From CBDTTW01 sp965363675 (GTDB lineage Bacteria; Bacteroidota; Rhodothermia; Rhodothermales; DASSAV01), in the NCBI GenBank assembly GCA_965363675.1, contig CBDTTW010000025.1, positions 1-24,084 of the forward strand: DNA of 24,084 nt, in the 5' to 3' direction. Shown piece after piece: positions 14,769-22,088 of this stretch. Position 1 is the first letter of the stretch. Each line of letters begins with the position of its first letter. A program made the translations under genes and the position numbers. Under the pieces are notes generated by a model. The model made no database searches, was not told the DNA's origin, and was given only the letters and a program-made list of their open reading frames with translations.

Positions 14769-15227
14769 ATGAGCAAAAACCAGTCCAACAAACACACAGG
14801 GTCCGTACCGAGGTTCGGCGGGCTTCGCTTGCGGGGTTGGGCCGCCGTATGCGCTCTGCTGCTCCAGGCGGGCTGCGACGGCGCGGACCCCGACATGGGC
14901 AGCGTCCGCTACGACGTATATCTCACCTCGCGGCCGCTGGTGGGCGGAGCCGCCGGGTCTGTCGTAGAGGCGCACCCAGAGAACGCGAAGTATACCGTGG
15001 CCTACACCTCGGAATCCGGCGCCGAGGTTTCGGGCGTATGGACGGCGGCGCAGGAAACCCACTGGCGGCATGCCGTTTCCACGCCCGAGGCCGCCGACAG
15101 CGTATGCGTCCGGGCGACGATCTGGCCCGGCTACCAAAGCCTGCTGCGCGTCTCGGTGCGCCGGGGCGATGCCGCCGAGGCATATTCCGAAGAGAGCGGA
15201 GATGCGCGCGCCTGCCTGCCTTTATGA
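14769..15227 (+). CDS. Predicted lipoprotein of unknown function
   Basis: A 152-residue protein. A basic N-terminus (MSKNQSNKHTGSVPRFGG) precedes a hydrophobic stretch (LRGWAAVCALLLQ) ending in AGC, with the candidate lipid-bearing cysteine at residue 36, so a lipoprotein anchored in the cell envelope is likely. The lipobox is imperfect (Gln at -3). The mature part, about 115 residues, reads as beta-rich (SVRYDVYLTS, KYTVAYTSE, LLRVSVRRG) and contains two further cysteines near the C-terminus (VCVRA and RACLPL) that could form a disulfide. I do not recognise the family. Competing open frames exist on both strands here, but only this one starts with an export signal. Confidence 0.62.
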   Translation: MSKNQSNKHTGSVPRFGGLRLRGWAAVCALLLQAGCDGADPDMGSVRYDVYLTSRPLVGGAAGSVVEAHPENAKYTVAYTSESGAEVSGVWTAAQETHWRHAVSTPEAADSVCVRATIWPGYQSLLRVSVRRGDAAEAYSEESGDARACLPL

Positions 15228-15483
15228 GAACAACCTTTGGAGGGCTAAGGCGCTAATTTTTCAGGGAGGATGACTTAAAGTTTTAAATTAAGAGTAACAA
15301 ACTCGTGAGGCATGCGCTTTCAGGAGGCTTCGCCTACAAACTGATGCGCCAAAGGCTTACATTGGGCTCAGTTAAATGCCTGTAGGGTGGGCGCGGCCCC
15401 TCCCGGCGCGAAGGGGGGGTGCAAGAATCCTATCCAGGCATGGAGTTCCGTGTTTTACAGGCCATACAGCGAGGATGCATCCC

Positions 15484-15723
15484 ATGAAGCAGAACGCGTA
15501 CATTCCCAACGGCCTGCCGCTCATCAGCGACTATGAGCTTTTCCGGACGGCAATCGACTACTACCACGCCCTGACCATGCTGCCCAAGGCCGGCTCGACG
15601 CGGGAGCTGCGCGCCGAGATCGAGCAGGCTCTGCGCGCCATCGACGGCGAGGCGGCATCCCGAGGGCTTTCGCTGCCGATTCTGGACAAGGAGGAGATCG
15701 CAACGCCGGTGGCGTACGCCTGA
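15484..15723 (+). CDS. Small unknown protein, 79 residues
   Basis: A 79-residue soluble-looking protein. The ATG at 15484 is chosen because GAGGA (15471-15475) lies 8 bases before it; the frame is open further upstream (another ATG at 15475). The sequence begins MKQNAYIPNGLPLISDYELF and contains a likely helical middle (ELRAEIEQALRAIDGEAASRG). No known domain is recognised. The gene stands alone and is closed by a strong intrinsic terminator 18 bases after its stop, which supports it as a real single-gene unit. The 256 bases before it are AT-richer and must hold its promoter, but no element stands out. Confidence 0.7.
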   Translation: MKQNAYIPNGLPLISDYELFRTAIDYYHALTMLPKAGSTRELRAEIEQALRAIDGEAASRGLSLPILDKEEIATPVAYA

Positions 15724-15741
15724 GCGCAGATCAGTCTTCGG

Positions 15742-15778
15742 AAAAGCCCGCTTATGCTCCGGCGTAAGCGGGCTTTTT
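15742..15778 (+). terminator. Strong intrinsic terminator after the 79-residue gene
   Basis: AAAAGCCCGCTTATG and CGTAAGCGGGCTTTTT form an 11-bp stem (one G-T pair) with a 6-base loop, extended by A-T pairs and ending in a T-run. The A-run on the other side makes it potentially bidirectional. Confidence 0.92.
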
Positions 15779-15822
15779 CATGTAACTTCTCGTCGCCCGG
15801 ACACCTTTTGCCGCTCACCGCC

Positions 15823-16287
15823 TTGCCTAATCCTGTCGACCACGCCCGAATTCTCGTTCCGCCGCCGGTGTATTATATCGCGGGCCTTGCAGGCGGCTGG
15901 CTGGCGCAGCTTGCCGCGCCGCTGCCGTATCTGCCTCGCCAGGCGGCCGCCCCCGGCGTGCTGCTGGTAGGGGCGGGCGTGTTGTTTGCCCTGTGGGGCG
16001 TGTTCACGCTCCGCAAGCGCCGCACCACCATTCTGCCGCACCGGCCGGTAAGCCGCTTTGTAATCGCCGGGCCGTACCGGCTCACGCGCAACCCCATGTA
16101 CGTAGGGCTGCTGATCGCGTATGCGGGCGCGTCGCTGCTGCTCCGGCTGTGGTGGCCCCTCATGCTGGCCCCGCTGCTGGTGCTGCTCCTGACGCTGCTC
16201 GTCATCCGCCGGGAGGAGGCGTACCTGGAGCGCACGTTCGGCCAGCCCTACCGCCGCTACCGGGCCACGGTGCGGCGCTGGGTATAG
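15823..16287 (+). CDS. Isoprenylcysteine carboxyl methyltransferase-like membrane protein
   Basis: A membrane protein of about 154 residues related to the ICMT/phospholipid-methyltransferase family, which uses S-adenosylmethionine. The signature is GPYRLTRNPMYVGLLIAYAGASLLL followed by two more hydrophobic helices and the C-terminal RREEAYLERTFGQPYRRYRATVRRWV, where the RNPMYVG and REE...YRRY elements form the SAM site in the family. Four hydrophobic segments are visible. The start is uncertain. The only in-frame ATG (15754) lies inside the preceding terminator, so TTG at 15823 (or 15808) is preferred, which puts the first helix (PPVYYIAGLAGG) at the N-terminus as is usual. The substrate in bacteria of this kind is unknown. 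Confidence 0.85.
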   Translation: MPNPVDHARILVPPPVYYIAGLAGGWLAQLAAPLPYLPRQAAAPGVLLVGAGVLFALWGVFTLRKRRTTILPHRPVSRFVIAGPYRLTRNPMYVGLLIAYAGASLLLRLWWPLMLAPLLVLLLTLLVIRREEAYLERTFGQPYRRYRATVRRWV

Positions 16288-16306
16288 GGCCGGCCGGCGG
16301 CGTTTC

Positions 16307-17542
16307 CTAGCTGACGAGGCCGGAAAGGTCGGCTTCCAGGCGCGTCGTGTCCTTGAGCAAGTCGTCCCAGCGCAGCGTCGCGCGCTGGTAGGAGGCCTCG
16401 CGGCCGAGGATGCAAAGCATGTTGCTCTGCACGCCCGGAGCGACCGTCGGGTGGTCGTAGCGGCCCTTCGTGATGTCGTCGTGGAACTGGATAATGTTGG
16501 CGAAGGCGCCGTCGCGGTAGAGGTTGCCCGTCGTGCCCACCGGGAGCGGCTTGTTGCCGGAGATCTTCACCTCGCCGAAGTAGTTCGTTTCGAGCACGCC
16601 GTCTTGCCCGAATGCCCGGTTCGTGATGCCCTCCTGCGTGCCGTGCCCCTCGAACTGGCGCGAGGCGAAGTTCATCCCGACGCCCTCCGGGTAGCGGTAG
16701 AGCACCGTGAAATGGTCCCAGCAGTTGCCTTTGTCGCGGCGGACCGTGCGGCCGCCGATGCCGGCGGCGTCTTCGGGCGGAGCCTGCATGATCCAGTTCA
16801 TCACGTCGATGGTGTGGATGTTCTGCTCGACGATAATGTCGCCCGAGAGCGTCCGGTCCAGGCCCCACGCGCGCAGGCGGTTTTCAGGGTTGCGCGGGTC
16901 TTCCTCCAGGTAACGGTCCTGGTCCGACCACGGGCTGCCGGCCAGGTAAGCGGCCTCGCCCCACGCGATCTTGCCGATGTCGCCGGCATGCACGCGGCGC
17001 AAGGCTTCCTGGAAAAGCGGGCTCTGGCGCGTCTGGAAGTCGATGAGGAACGCGAGCTTGCGCGCCTTCGCCTCGCGGGCGCTGTCCTCGACGGTGCGGC
17101 AGCCGGGGGCGTCCACGGCGACCGGCTTGGCGAGGTAGACGTGCTTGTTCGCCTCGACGGCCGCCCTCGCCTGCTCGGGGTGGAAGTAGGGCGGGCTTTC
17201 AATCGCCACGGCGTCGATGCCCGGCTGCGCCAGCAGGCGCTGATAGCCCATCAGGCCGGTGTAGCGCTGCGCCGGGGCGACTTTGAACTTGGCGCCGCCC
17301 GCGTCCGCGCGGTCGCGGAAGTAATCCGCGATGCCGGCCACCTTGAAGCCCCCCTGCTCCTCGAACAAGCTGGCGATCCAACTGCCGCGCCCGCCGCAGC
17401 CGATGAGGCCGAGTTGAACGGTGGAGTTGGCGCGGCTGCCCAGGGCCGTCGCGGTGGGCATGATGCTGAAGCTGAGCGCGGCGGCTCCGGCGCCCGCGAG
17501 GAAGCGGCGGCGGCTGAGCCCGGAAGATTGGTCGAAACGCAT
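16307..17542 (-). CDS. Tat-exported Gfo/Idh/MocA family oxidoreductase
   Basis: A 411-residue protein. The N-terminus LSRRRFLAGAGAAALSFS (twin arginines within residues 11-13) is a Tat signal, so it is folded with its cofactor and exported. The Rossmann motif GLIGCGGRGSW (45-55) binds NAD(P). The catalytic-lysine segment reads YLAKPVAVD (137-145) where the family usually has EKP; the lysine is kept. DIIVEQNIHTIDVMNWIM is the conserved His-containing block of the second domain. Such proteins act on sugars or sugar derivatives (dehydrogenase, or glycosidase by oxidation chemistry); the substrate here cannot be told. The frame is open far upstream through cysW, and the ATG at 17542 is set by the signal peptide. 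It is convergent with the methyltransferase-like gene, 19 bases apart. Confidence 0.92.
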   Translation of the reverse strand: MRFDQSSGLSRRRFLAGAGAAALSFSIMPTATALGSRANSTVQLGLIGCGGRGSWIASLFEEQGGFKVAGIADYFRDRADAGGAKFKVAPAQRYTGLMGYQRLLAQPGIDAVAIESPPYFHPEQARAAVEANKHVYLAKPVAVDAPGCRTVEDSAREAKARKLAFLIDFQTRQSPLFQEALRRVHAGDIGKIAWGEAAYLAGSPWSDQDRYLEEDPRNPENRLRAWGLDRTLSGDIIVEQNIHTIDVMNWIMQAPPEDAAGIGGRTVRRDKGNCWDHFTVLYRYPEGVGMNFASRQFEGHGTQEGITNRAFGQDGVLETNYFGEVKISGNKPLPVGTTGNLYRDGAFANIIQFHDDITKGRYDHPTVAPGVQSNMLCILGREASYQRATLRWDDLLKDTTRLEADLSGLVS

Positions 17543-17629
17543 GAGGAACGTGCGGCTGGAGGAAAGGCTGGTGGCGCCGCCCCACCGAAGCGGTTCCGGA
17601 GGAACCCGTTGCGCGCAGGCGGCGTCTCC

Positions 17630-17647
17630 AAAATAGCCGTTGCGGCT
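17630..17647 (-). terminator. Weak terminator candidate after cysW
   Basis: On the minus strand AGCCG-CAA-CGGCT forms a 5-bp stem and is followed by ATTTT. It lies 27 bases after the cysW stop and 88 bases before the next gene. The stem is short, so efficiency is doubtful. Confidence 0.4.
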
Positions 17648-17673
17648 TTCAAGGGCAAGGCGAAGCCCCCGGC

Positions 17674-18513
17674 CTAGCGCAGATGGGTATGCCGCTCGGC
17701 GATGGTTTTGCCGACGATGGTCAGCAGCGCCAGCAGCGTCAGGAGAGAGGCCACGGCGAAGGCCGCCGCGAAGTTGTACTCGTTGTACAGAATCTCGACC
17801 TGCAACGGCAGCGTGTTCGTGACGCCCCGGATGTGGCCCGAAACCACGCTGACGGCGCCGAACTCGCCCATGGCGCGCGCGTTGCACAGGATGACCCCGT
17901 AGAGCAGGCCCCAGCGGATGTTCGGCAGCGTCACGCGGCGGAAGATCTGCCAGCCTCCGGCGCCGAGCGTCGCGGCGGCTTCTTCTTCGGCCGCGCCCTG
18001 CTCCTGCATGAGGGGGATCAGCTCGCGCGCCACGAACGGAAACGTGACGAACACTGTCGCCAGCACAATGCCCGGCACGGCGAAGACGACGCGGAGATCC
18101 GCCGCGGCGAGGGCCGGCCCGAACAGCCCTGTGCTTCCGAAAAGCAGCACGAAGATAAGCCCCGAGATCACGGGCGAAATCGTGAACGGCAGGTCGATGA
18201 GCGTCAGCAGGAGCGAGCGCCCCTTGAAGTCGAAGCGGGTGATGCACCAGGCCGCGGCGACGCCGAAAAGCGTGTTGAGCACCACCGAGACGAACGCCGT
18301 CAGCAGCGTCAGCCGGATGGCCGCCAGGGCGTAGGGATCGGCGATGGCCTTCAGGTACACCCACACGCCTTCGCTGAAGGCTTGGGTAAAGACCGCCGCG
18401 AGCGGAGCCAGCAGAAACACCGTAATGAAAAGCAGCGCCGCCCCGATGAGCAGCGCGCGCACCCACGGGGGTTCGGTGGTGGCTTCGGTGTCGGGCTTGC
18501 GGCCTGCGGCCAT
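17674..18513 (-). CDS. cysW: Sulfate/thiosulfate ABC transporter permease CysW
   Basis: A 279-residue integral membrane protein with about six hydrophobic segments. It is one of the two permeases of the sulfate/thiosulfate importer. Family marks are the N-terminal EGVWVYLKAIADPYALAAIRLTLLTAF, typical of CysW, DLPFTISPVISGLIFVLLFG, and the EAA loop EEEAAATLGAGGWQIFRRVTLPNIRWGLLYG that docks onto the ATPase. ARAMGEFGAVSVVSGHIRG is also a conserved CysW stretch. It follows cysT by 16 bases, so the two are translated from one mRNA. The ATPase gene cysA that commonly follows is absent; a Gfo/Idh gene is there instead. A molybdate permease is a less likely alternative. Confidence 0.92.
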   Translation of the reverse strand: MAAGRKPDTEATTEPPWVRALLIGAALLFITVFLLAPLAAVFTQAFSEGVWVYLKAIADPYALAAIRLTLLTAFVSVVLNTLFGVAAAWCITRFDFKGRSLLLTLIDLPFTISPVISGLIFVLLFGSTGLFGPALAAADLRVVFAVPGIVLATVFVTFPFVARELIPLMQEQGAAEEEAAATLGAGGWQIFRRVTLPNIRWGLLYGVILCNARAMGEFGAVSVVSGHIRGVTNTLPLQVEILYNEYNFAAAFAVASLLTLLALLTIVGKTIAERHTHLR

Positions 18514-18529
18514 AGCGGATGCGTTGGGT

Positions 18530-19363
18530 TTAGAGAACCGCGCGGTGGCCGGTGTACCGCTGCAACAGGTTGATGCTCAGCAGCAGCACGAAACTGGCCG
18601 CCAGCATCACCACGGCAATGGCCGTGGCGCCCTCGTAGTCGTACTGCTCCAGCTTTGTCATGATGAGCAGCGGCACGATCTCGGTGCGGAAGGGCATGTT
18701 GCCCGAGATGAACACGACCGAGCCGTACTCGCCGAGGCCGCGCGCAAACGAGAGGGCAAAGCCGGTGAGCAGCGCCGGGGCGATGGAGGGCAGCGTCACG
18801 CGCCGGAACGTCAGCCAGCGCGAGGCCCCGAGACTGGCCGCGGCTTCCTCGGCCCCGAGGTCCAGGTCCTCCAGCACCGGTTGCACCGTCCGCACGACGA
18901 ACGGCAGCCCGATGAACGTAAGCGCGGCGATGATGCCGAACGGCGCGTAGATGGTCTCGATGCCGAGCGGCGCGATGAACCGTCCGATCCAGCCGTCCGG
19001 GGCCAGCACGCTCGTCAGGCTGATGCCTGCCACCGCCGTCGGCAGCGCAAACGGAAGGTCCACGATGGCGTCGAGGACGCGGCGGCCGAAAAAATCGTAG
19101 CGCACGAGCACCCACGCCACGAGCAGCCCGAACACGCTGTTGATGAGCCCGGCGGCAAAGGAGGCGTAGAAGGAGAGGCGGTAGGCGGCCAGCACGCGCG
19201 GCGCCGTCGTGGCGGCGAGGAACTCCGCCCAGCCCATCGAGGCGGTGCGCAGGAAAAGCACCGTCAGCGGCAAGAGCAGCAGCAGCGAGAGGTAGACGAG
19301 CGTAAAGCCGAGCGAGAGCCCGAAGCCGGGCAGGACGCTGTGGCGCTTGAGCGTGACGGACAT
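18530..19363 (-). CDS. cysT: Sulfate/thiosulfate ABC transporter permease CysT
   Basis: A 277-residue permease (also called CysU) with about six membrane helices, the partner of CysW. It has the CysT start HSVLPGFGLSLGFTLVYLSLLLLLPL. DLPFALPTAVAGISLTSVLAPDGWIG is the conserved sulfate-permease segment, and EEAAASLGASRWLTFRRVTLPSIAPALLTGF is the EAA loop for the ATPase. ARGLGEYGSVVFISGNMPFRTEI matches the family too. It is the first gene of a two-gene unit; a TATATT box (19405-19400) lies 37-42 bases upstream of its ATG. A gap of 118 bases with a strong hairpin separates it from cysK. Confidence 0.93.
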   Translation of the reverse strand: MSVTLKRHSVLPGFGLSLGFTLVYLSLLLLLPLTVLFLRTASMGWAEFLAATTAPRVLAAYRLSFYASFAAGLINSVFGLLVAWVLVRYDFFGRRVLDAIVDLPFALPTAVAGISLTSVLAPDGWIGRFIAPLGIETIYAPFGIIAALTFIGLPFVVRTVQPVLEDLDLGAEEAAASLGASRWLTFRRVTLPSIAPALLTGFALSFARGLGEYGSVVFISGNMPFRTEIVPLLIMTKLEQYDYEGATAIAVVMLAASFVLLLSINLLQRYTGHRAVL

Positions 19364-19442
19364 GCAGTTCGGAGGGACCCCGGCGGTAATTCAGGGCCTA
19401 ATATAAACCACGCCGCCCGTTTTCCCTTCCGAAGTGAGCCTT

Positions 19443-19468
19443 GCGGGGCGCAGGTTTCCGCGCCCCGC
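19443..19468 (-). terminator. GC hairpin after cysK
   Basis: GCGGGGCGC and GCGCCCCGC form a perfect 9-bp stem with an 8-base loop, 13 bases after the cysK stop codon on the minus strand. No U-run follows. It is probably the end of the cysE-cysK transcript, or a 3'-end stabiliser, and separates it from cysT-cysW. Confidence 0.6.
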
Positions 19469-19481
19469 CTCTGCTGCGCGC

Positions 19482-20408
19482 CTAGTTTTCCGCGAAGAGC
19501 GGCGTGCTCATGTAGCGCTCGGCGGTGCTCGGCAGCACCGTGACGATGGTCTTGCCGGCGCTCTCGGGACGGGCCGCCACCTGCATCGCCGCCCAGAGGG
19601 CCGCGCCGGAGGAAATGCCGCACAGCAGCCCTTCGCGCTTGGCCGCCTCGCGCGCTACGGCGAAGGCGTCGTCGTTCGAGACCGTAATGACTTCGTCGAT
19701 GACGTTCGGGTTGAGGTTGCCGGGCACAAAGCCCGCGCCGATGCCCTGGATTTTGTGCGGGCCGGGGCTGCCGCCCGAGAGCACCGGCGAGTTCGAGGGC
19801 TCGACGGCGATGACCTTGAAGGAGGGCTTGCGCTCCTTGATGACCTCGCCCACGCCCGTGATGGTGCCGCCCGTGCCTACGCCGGCAATGAAAATGTCGA
19901 CGCGGCCTTCGGTGTCGTTCCAGATTTCCTCGGCCGTCGTGCGGCGGTGAACTTCCGGGTTGGCGGGGTTGTTGAACTGGTTGGGCATGAACACGCTTTG
20001 CTCGCGCTCGGCCATTTCCTGCGCCTCGGCGATGGCCCCGGACATGCCTTTCTCGCCCGGCGTGAGCACCAGTTCCGCGCCCAGGTGCTTGAGCAGGGCG
20101 CGCCGCTCCAGGCTCATCGTCTCCGGCATCGTCAGCAGCAGGCGGTAGCCGCGCGCGGCGCAGACGAAGGCCAGGGCGATGCCCGTGTTGCCGCTCGTCG
20201 GCTCGACGATCAGCGTGCCCTCGCGGATCCGGCCGTCGCGCTCGGCGGCGTCGATCATGGCGGCCCCGATGCGGTCTTTCACACTGGAGCAGGGGTTCTG
20301 AAACTCCAGCTTGCACCAGATCTCGGCGCCGGTCTCGGCGGCCATGCGGTTGAGGCGCACCATCGGCGTACGGCCGATGGCCTGCGTGACGTTCGGGTAC
20401 AGGTTCAT
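19482..20408 (-). CDS. cysK: Cysteine synthase (O-acetylserine sulfhydrylase)
   Basis: A 308-residue PLP enzyme that makes cysteine from O-acetylserine and sulfide. The PLP lysine is Lys 44 in NPCSSVKDRIG. The asparagine loop EPTSGNTGIALAF (69-81) binds the substrate carboxylate, AGVGTGGTITGVG is the phosphate-binding loop, and GISSGAAL near the C-terminus carries the PLP-nitrogen serine. Length and order match CysK; CysM or cystathionine beta-synthase are less likely because of the adjacent serine acetyltransferase. It begins 8 bases after the cysE/epsC stop, so the pair that makes and uses O-acetylserine is translated together. Confidence 0.96.
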   Translation of the reverse strand: MNLYPNVTQAIGRTPMVRLNRMAAETGAEIWCKLEFQNPCSSVKDRIGAAMIDAAERDGRIREGTLIVEPTSGNTGIALAFVCAARGYRLLLTMPETMSLERRALLKHLGAELVLTPGEKGMSGAIAEAQEMAEREQSVFMPNQFNNPANPEVHRRTTAEEIWNDTEGRVDIFIAGVGTGGTITGVGEVIKERKPSFKVIAVEPSNSPVLSGGSPGPHKIQGIGAGFVPGNLNPNVIDEVITVSNDDAFAVAREAAKREGLLCGISSGAALWAAMQVAARPESAGKTIVTVLPSTAERYMSTPLFAEN

Positions 20409-20416
20409 GCGGGTGG

Positions 20417-21283
20417 TCAGGAGCGAGGGGTGAAGGTCAGTTGCGGACGCGTCGCGGTGACGCGCGTGTCGGGAGGAACGCTTTCCGTGATCCAGTTGTT
20501 GCCGCCGATGATCGAACGCGCCCCGATGACGGTCGTCCCCCCGAGGATGGTGGTGTTGGCGTAGATGATCACGTCGTCCTCGATGGTAGGGTGGCGGCGC
20601 AGGTTGCGGTAGCGCTCGCCGGCGTCGCGGGGCAGGCTGAGCGCCCCGAGCGTGACGCCCTGGTAGAGGCGCACCCGGTCGCCGATGCGGGTGGTCTCGC
20701 CGATGACGACGCCGGTGCCGTGGTCGATGAAGAAGCTGCGGCCGATGCGCGCGCCGGGGTGGATGTCGATGCCGGTGCGGCTGTGGGCCAGCTCGGTCAT
20801 CATGCGGGGCACATAGGGCGTCTCCAGGCGCTCGAGCGCATGCGCCAGCCGGTAAAGCGTCAGGGCGAGTAAGCCGGGATAGCTGAAGATAACCTCGTCG
20901 GGGCTTTTGGCCGCCGGGTCGCCCTCGTAGGCGGCGCGCACGTCGTCGTCGAGGAGCGCCTTGATCTCGGGAAGTTGCTCCAGCAGCTCATAGGCGATTT
21001 CCTGCCCGCGCGCCGCGCCGTCGGGGTGGTCGGGGGGCATGGCGGCGGCGGCCAAGCGCGCGGCGGCCGTGAAAAGCTGTCCGAGCGCCTGCCGCAGCGG
21101 AAGGGGCGGAGCCGCCGTGTAGTAGCCCGGAAAAAGCACCCGCCGCGCCAGTCGGACGAGGTGGGCCACCTCGCGGTGCGTCGGCGCGCCCTGATGCGAC
21201 GCGCGCCGGAAGCGCCCCGCCTCGGCCATGCGCGCGCAGAACGCTTCCGTCGCCGCGCGCAACTGCTCATCCATTGCAACCAT
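20417..21283 (-). CDS. cysE: Serine O-acetyltransferase, EpsC type
   Basis: A 288-residue enzyme that transfers acetyl from acetyl-CoA to serine. The N-terminal half (to about 150) is alpha-helical and longer than in short CysE proteins, as in the EpsC subfamily. The C-terminal half is a left-handed beta-helix of hexapeptide repeats: ELAHSRTGIDIHPGARIGRSFFIDHGTGVVIGET with the catalytic His pair region, then RLYQGVTLGALSL and IIYANTTILGGTTVIGARSIIGGNNWI. The start is ATG at 21283, with an in-frame ATG at 21274 as alternative. It is the first gene of the cysE-cysK unit and is divergent from the plug-domain lipoprotein. The C-terminal tail RPQLTFTPRS lacks the Ile-terminated CysK-binding peptide of CysE. 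Confidence 0.94.
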   Translation of the reverse strand: MVAMDEQLRAATEAFCARMAEAGRFRRASHQGAPTHREVAHLVRLARRVLFPGYYTAAPPLPLRQALGQLFTAAARLAAAAMPPDHPDGAARGQEIAYELLEQLPEIKALLDDDVRAAYEGDPAAKSPDEVIFSYPGLLALTLYRLAHALERLETPYVPRMMTELAHSRTGIDIHPGARIGRSFFIDHGTGVVIGETTRIGDRVRLYQGVTLGALSLPRDAGERYRNLRRHPTIEDDVIIYANTTILGGTTVIGARSIIGGNNWITESVPPDTRVTATRPQLTFTPRS

Positions 21284-21403
21284 CCGTGTGCCTGGCCCGG
21301 CGCTGCGCCGGTAGGGGTGTGGTAAAGGGGGTAGCCTCGCAAAACTGGAAGCGGAAGCTACGCCTTCCGGCGCGGCATGTAAAGCGGCCCCTCGTTTCCC
21401 GGC

Positions 21404-21436
21404 GCGCTTCGGCCAAGCGCCGGCGCCGCGAAGCGC
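21404..21436. repeat. Inverted repeat between cysE and the plug-domain gene
   Basis: GCGCTTCG (21404-21411) and CGAAGCGC (21429-21436) form an 8-bp stem around a 17-base GC-rich loop that itself holds the palindrome GCGCCGGCGC. It sits mid-way in the 315-base divergent region 21284-21598. On the minus strand it would lie in the cysE leader RNA. No known riboswitch consensus (SAM, T-box, cobalamin) was recognised in this region. Confidence 0.4.
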
Positions 21437-21453
21437 TCGAAGTTCAAAAGCCG

Positions 21454-21481
21454 TTTGTGATCCGAGTAAATTGTAACTTTA
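21454..21481 (+). promoter_or_regulatory. Candidate Bacteroidota-type promoter for the plug-domain lipoprotein
   Basis: TTTG (21454-21457) and TAACTTTA (21474-21481) resemble the -33 TTTG and -7 TAnnTTTG elements known for Bacteroidota; 7 of 8 positions of the -7 element match. The 16-base spacing is shorter than usual, so the call is weak. Confidence 0.3.
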
Positions 21482-21501
21482 TGGAGGATAACAACCTATC
21501 C

Positions 21502-21540
21502 CGGCGCGCCCGGTTACAGATCGTAGCAGCCGGCGCGCCG
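21502..21540 (+). promoter_or_regulatory. 5'-UTR hairpin of the plug-domain lipoprotein gene
   Basis: CGGCGCGCCCGG (21502-21513) and CCGGCGCGCCG (21530-21540) pair as an 11-bp stem with one bulged C and a 16-base loop. It lies upstream of the start codon at 21599 and downstream of the candidate promoter. It may affect mRNA stability or translation; this is inference. Confidence 0.4.
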
Positions 21541-21598
21541 CCGGGGCCGGCGGCCGCCGCGCGTCATTCTCCATTCCCGTTTACCGAGGACCCTGCGT

Positions 21599-22084
21599 AT
21601 GAAAAAGGCGACTGTTTGGACCGTCCGGCTAACGTTCCTGTGCCTTGCGGCGTTGGCGGGCATGGGCTGCTCGGGCGCCCGCGAAGTGCGGGAAGAGGCG
21701 GCGAGGGAGAAAATAAACGTCGGGTACGGCAGCATCGACAAGGACTTGATGACGGGCGCTGCTTCCTCCGTGGACGTGGACGCGGTGCAGCGGCAGGGCG
21801 GCGCTACCTCGCTCGCCAGCATGCTCCAGGGCCGCGTCTCGGGCGTCTACGTCGAGCAGACCGGCGGGGGGCTGCGCATCCGGGTGCGGGGCGCCACCTC
21901 GGTCATGGGCAGTTCCGAGCCGCTCTTCGTGCTCGACGGCATCCCGCTCACGGTGCAGGGCGGCTACGTCCCCGTCAACCCGACGGATATCGCCTCGATC
22001 ACCGTCCTGAAGGATGCCGCCTCGACTTCTATCTACGGCTCGCGCGGGGCCAACGGCGTCATCGTCATCACGACGCGCCGCTAG
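21599..22084 (+). CDS. Stand-alone TonB-receptor plug domain lipoprotein
   Basis: A 161-residue protein. A basic N-terminus and hydrophobic stretch (KKATVWTVRLTFLCLAALAGMGC) end at Cys 24, a likely lipoprotein or signal-peptide site. Residues 40-161 are a complete plug domain of the SusC/RagA class: VGYGSIDKDLMTGAASSV, LQGRVSGVYV, IRVRGATSVMGSSEPLFVLDGIPL, and NPTDIASITVLKDAASTSIYGSRGANGVIVITTR. In TonB-dependent receptors this plug fills a 22-strand barrel; here the protein stops exactly where the barrel would begin, and the next gene is on the other strand. GAGGA (21586-21590) is 8 bases before the ATG. It may act as a periplasmic adaptor or partner of a separate barrel; its function is unknown. 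Confidence 0.9.
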   Translation: MKKATVWTVRLTFLCLAALAGMGCSGAREVREEAAREKINVGYGSIDKDLMTGAASSVDVDAVQRQGGATSLASMLQGRVSGVYVEQTGGGLRIRVRGATSVMGSSEPLFVLDGIPLTVQGGYVPVNPTDIASITVLKDAASTSIYGSRGANGVIVITTRR

Positions 22085-22088
22085 AAAG

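Noticed and set aside
14670..15137. A 155-codon minus-strand ORF and a 178-codon plus-strand ORF (14720-15256) overlapping the lipoprotein
   Set aside because: Neither has an export signal or recognisable domain; the frame starting at 14769 has a signal peptide and cysteine anchor.
16307..18466. A 719-codon reading of the oxidoreductase frame extending through cysW
   Set aside because: The upstream part is out of frame with cysW and has no domain; the Tat signal peptide marks the true start at 17542.
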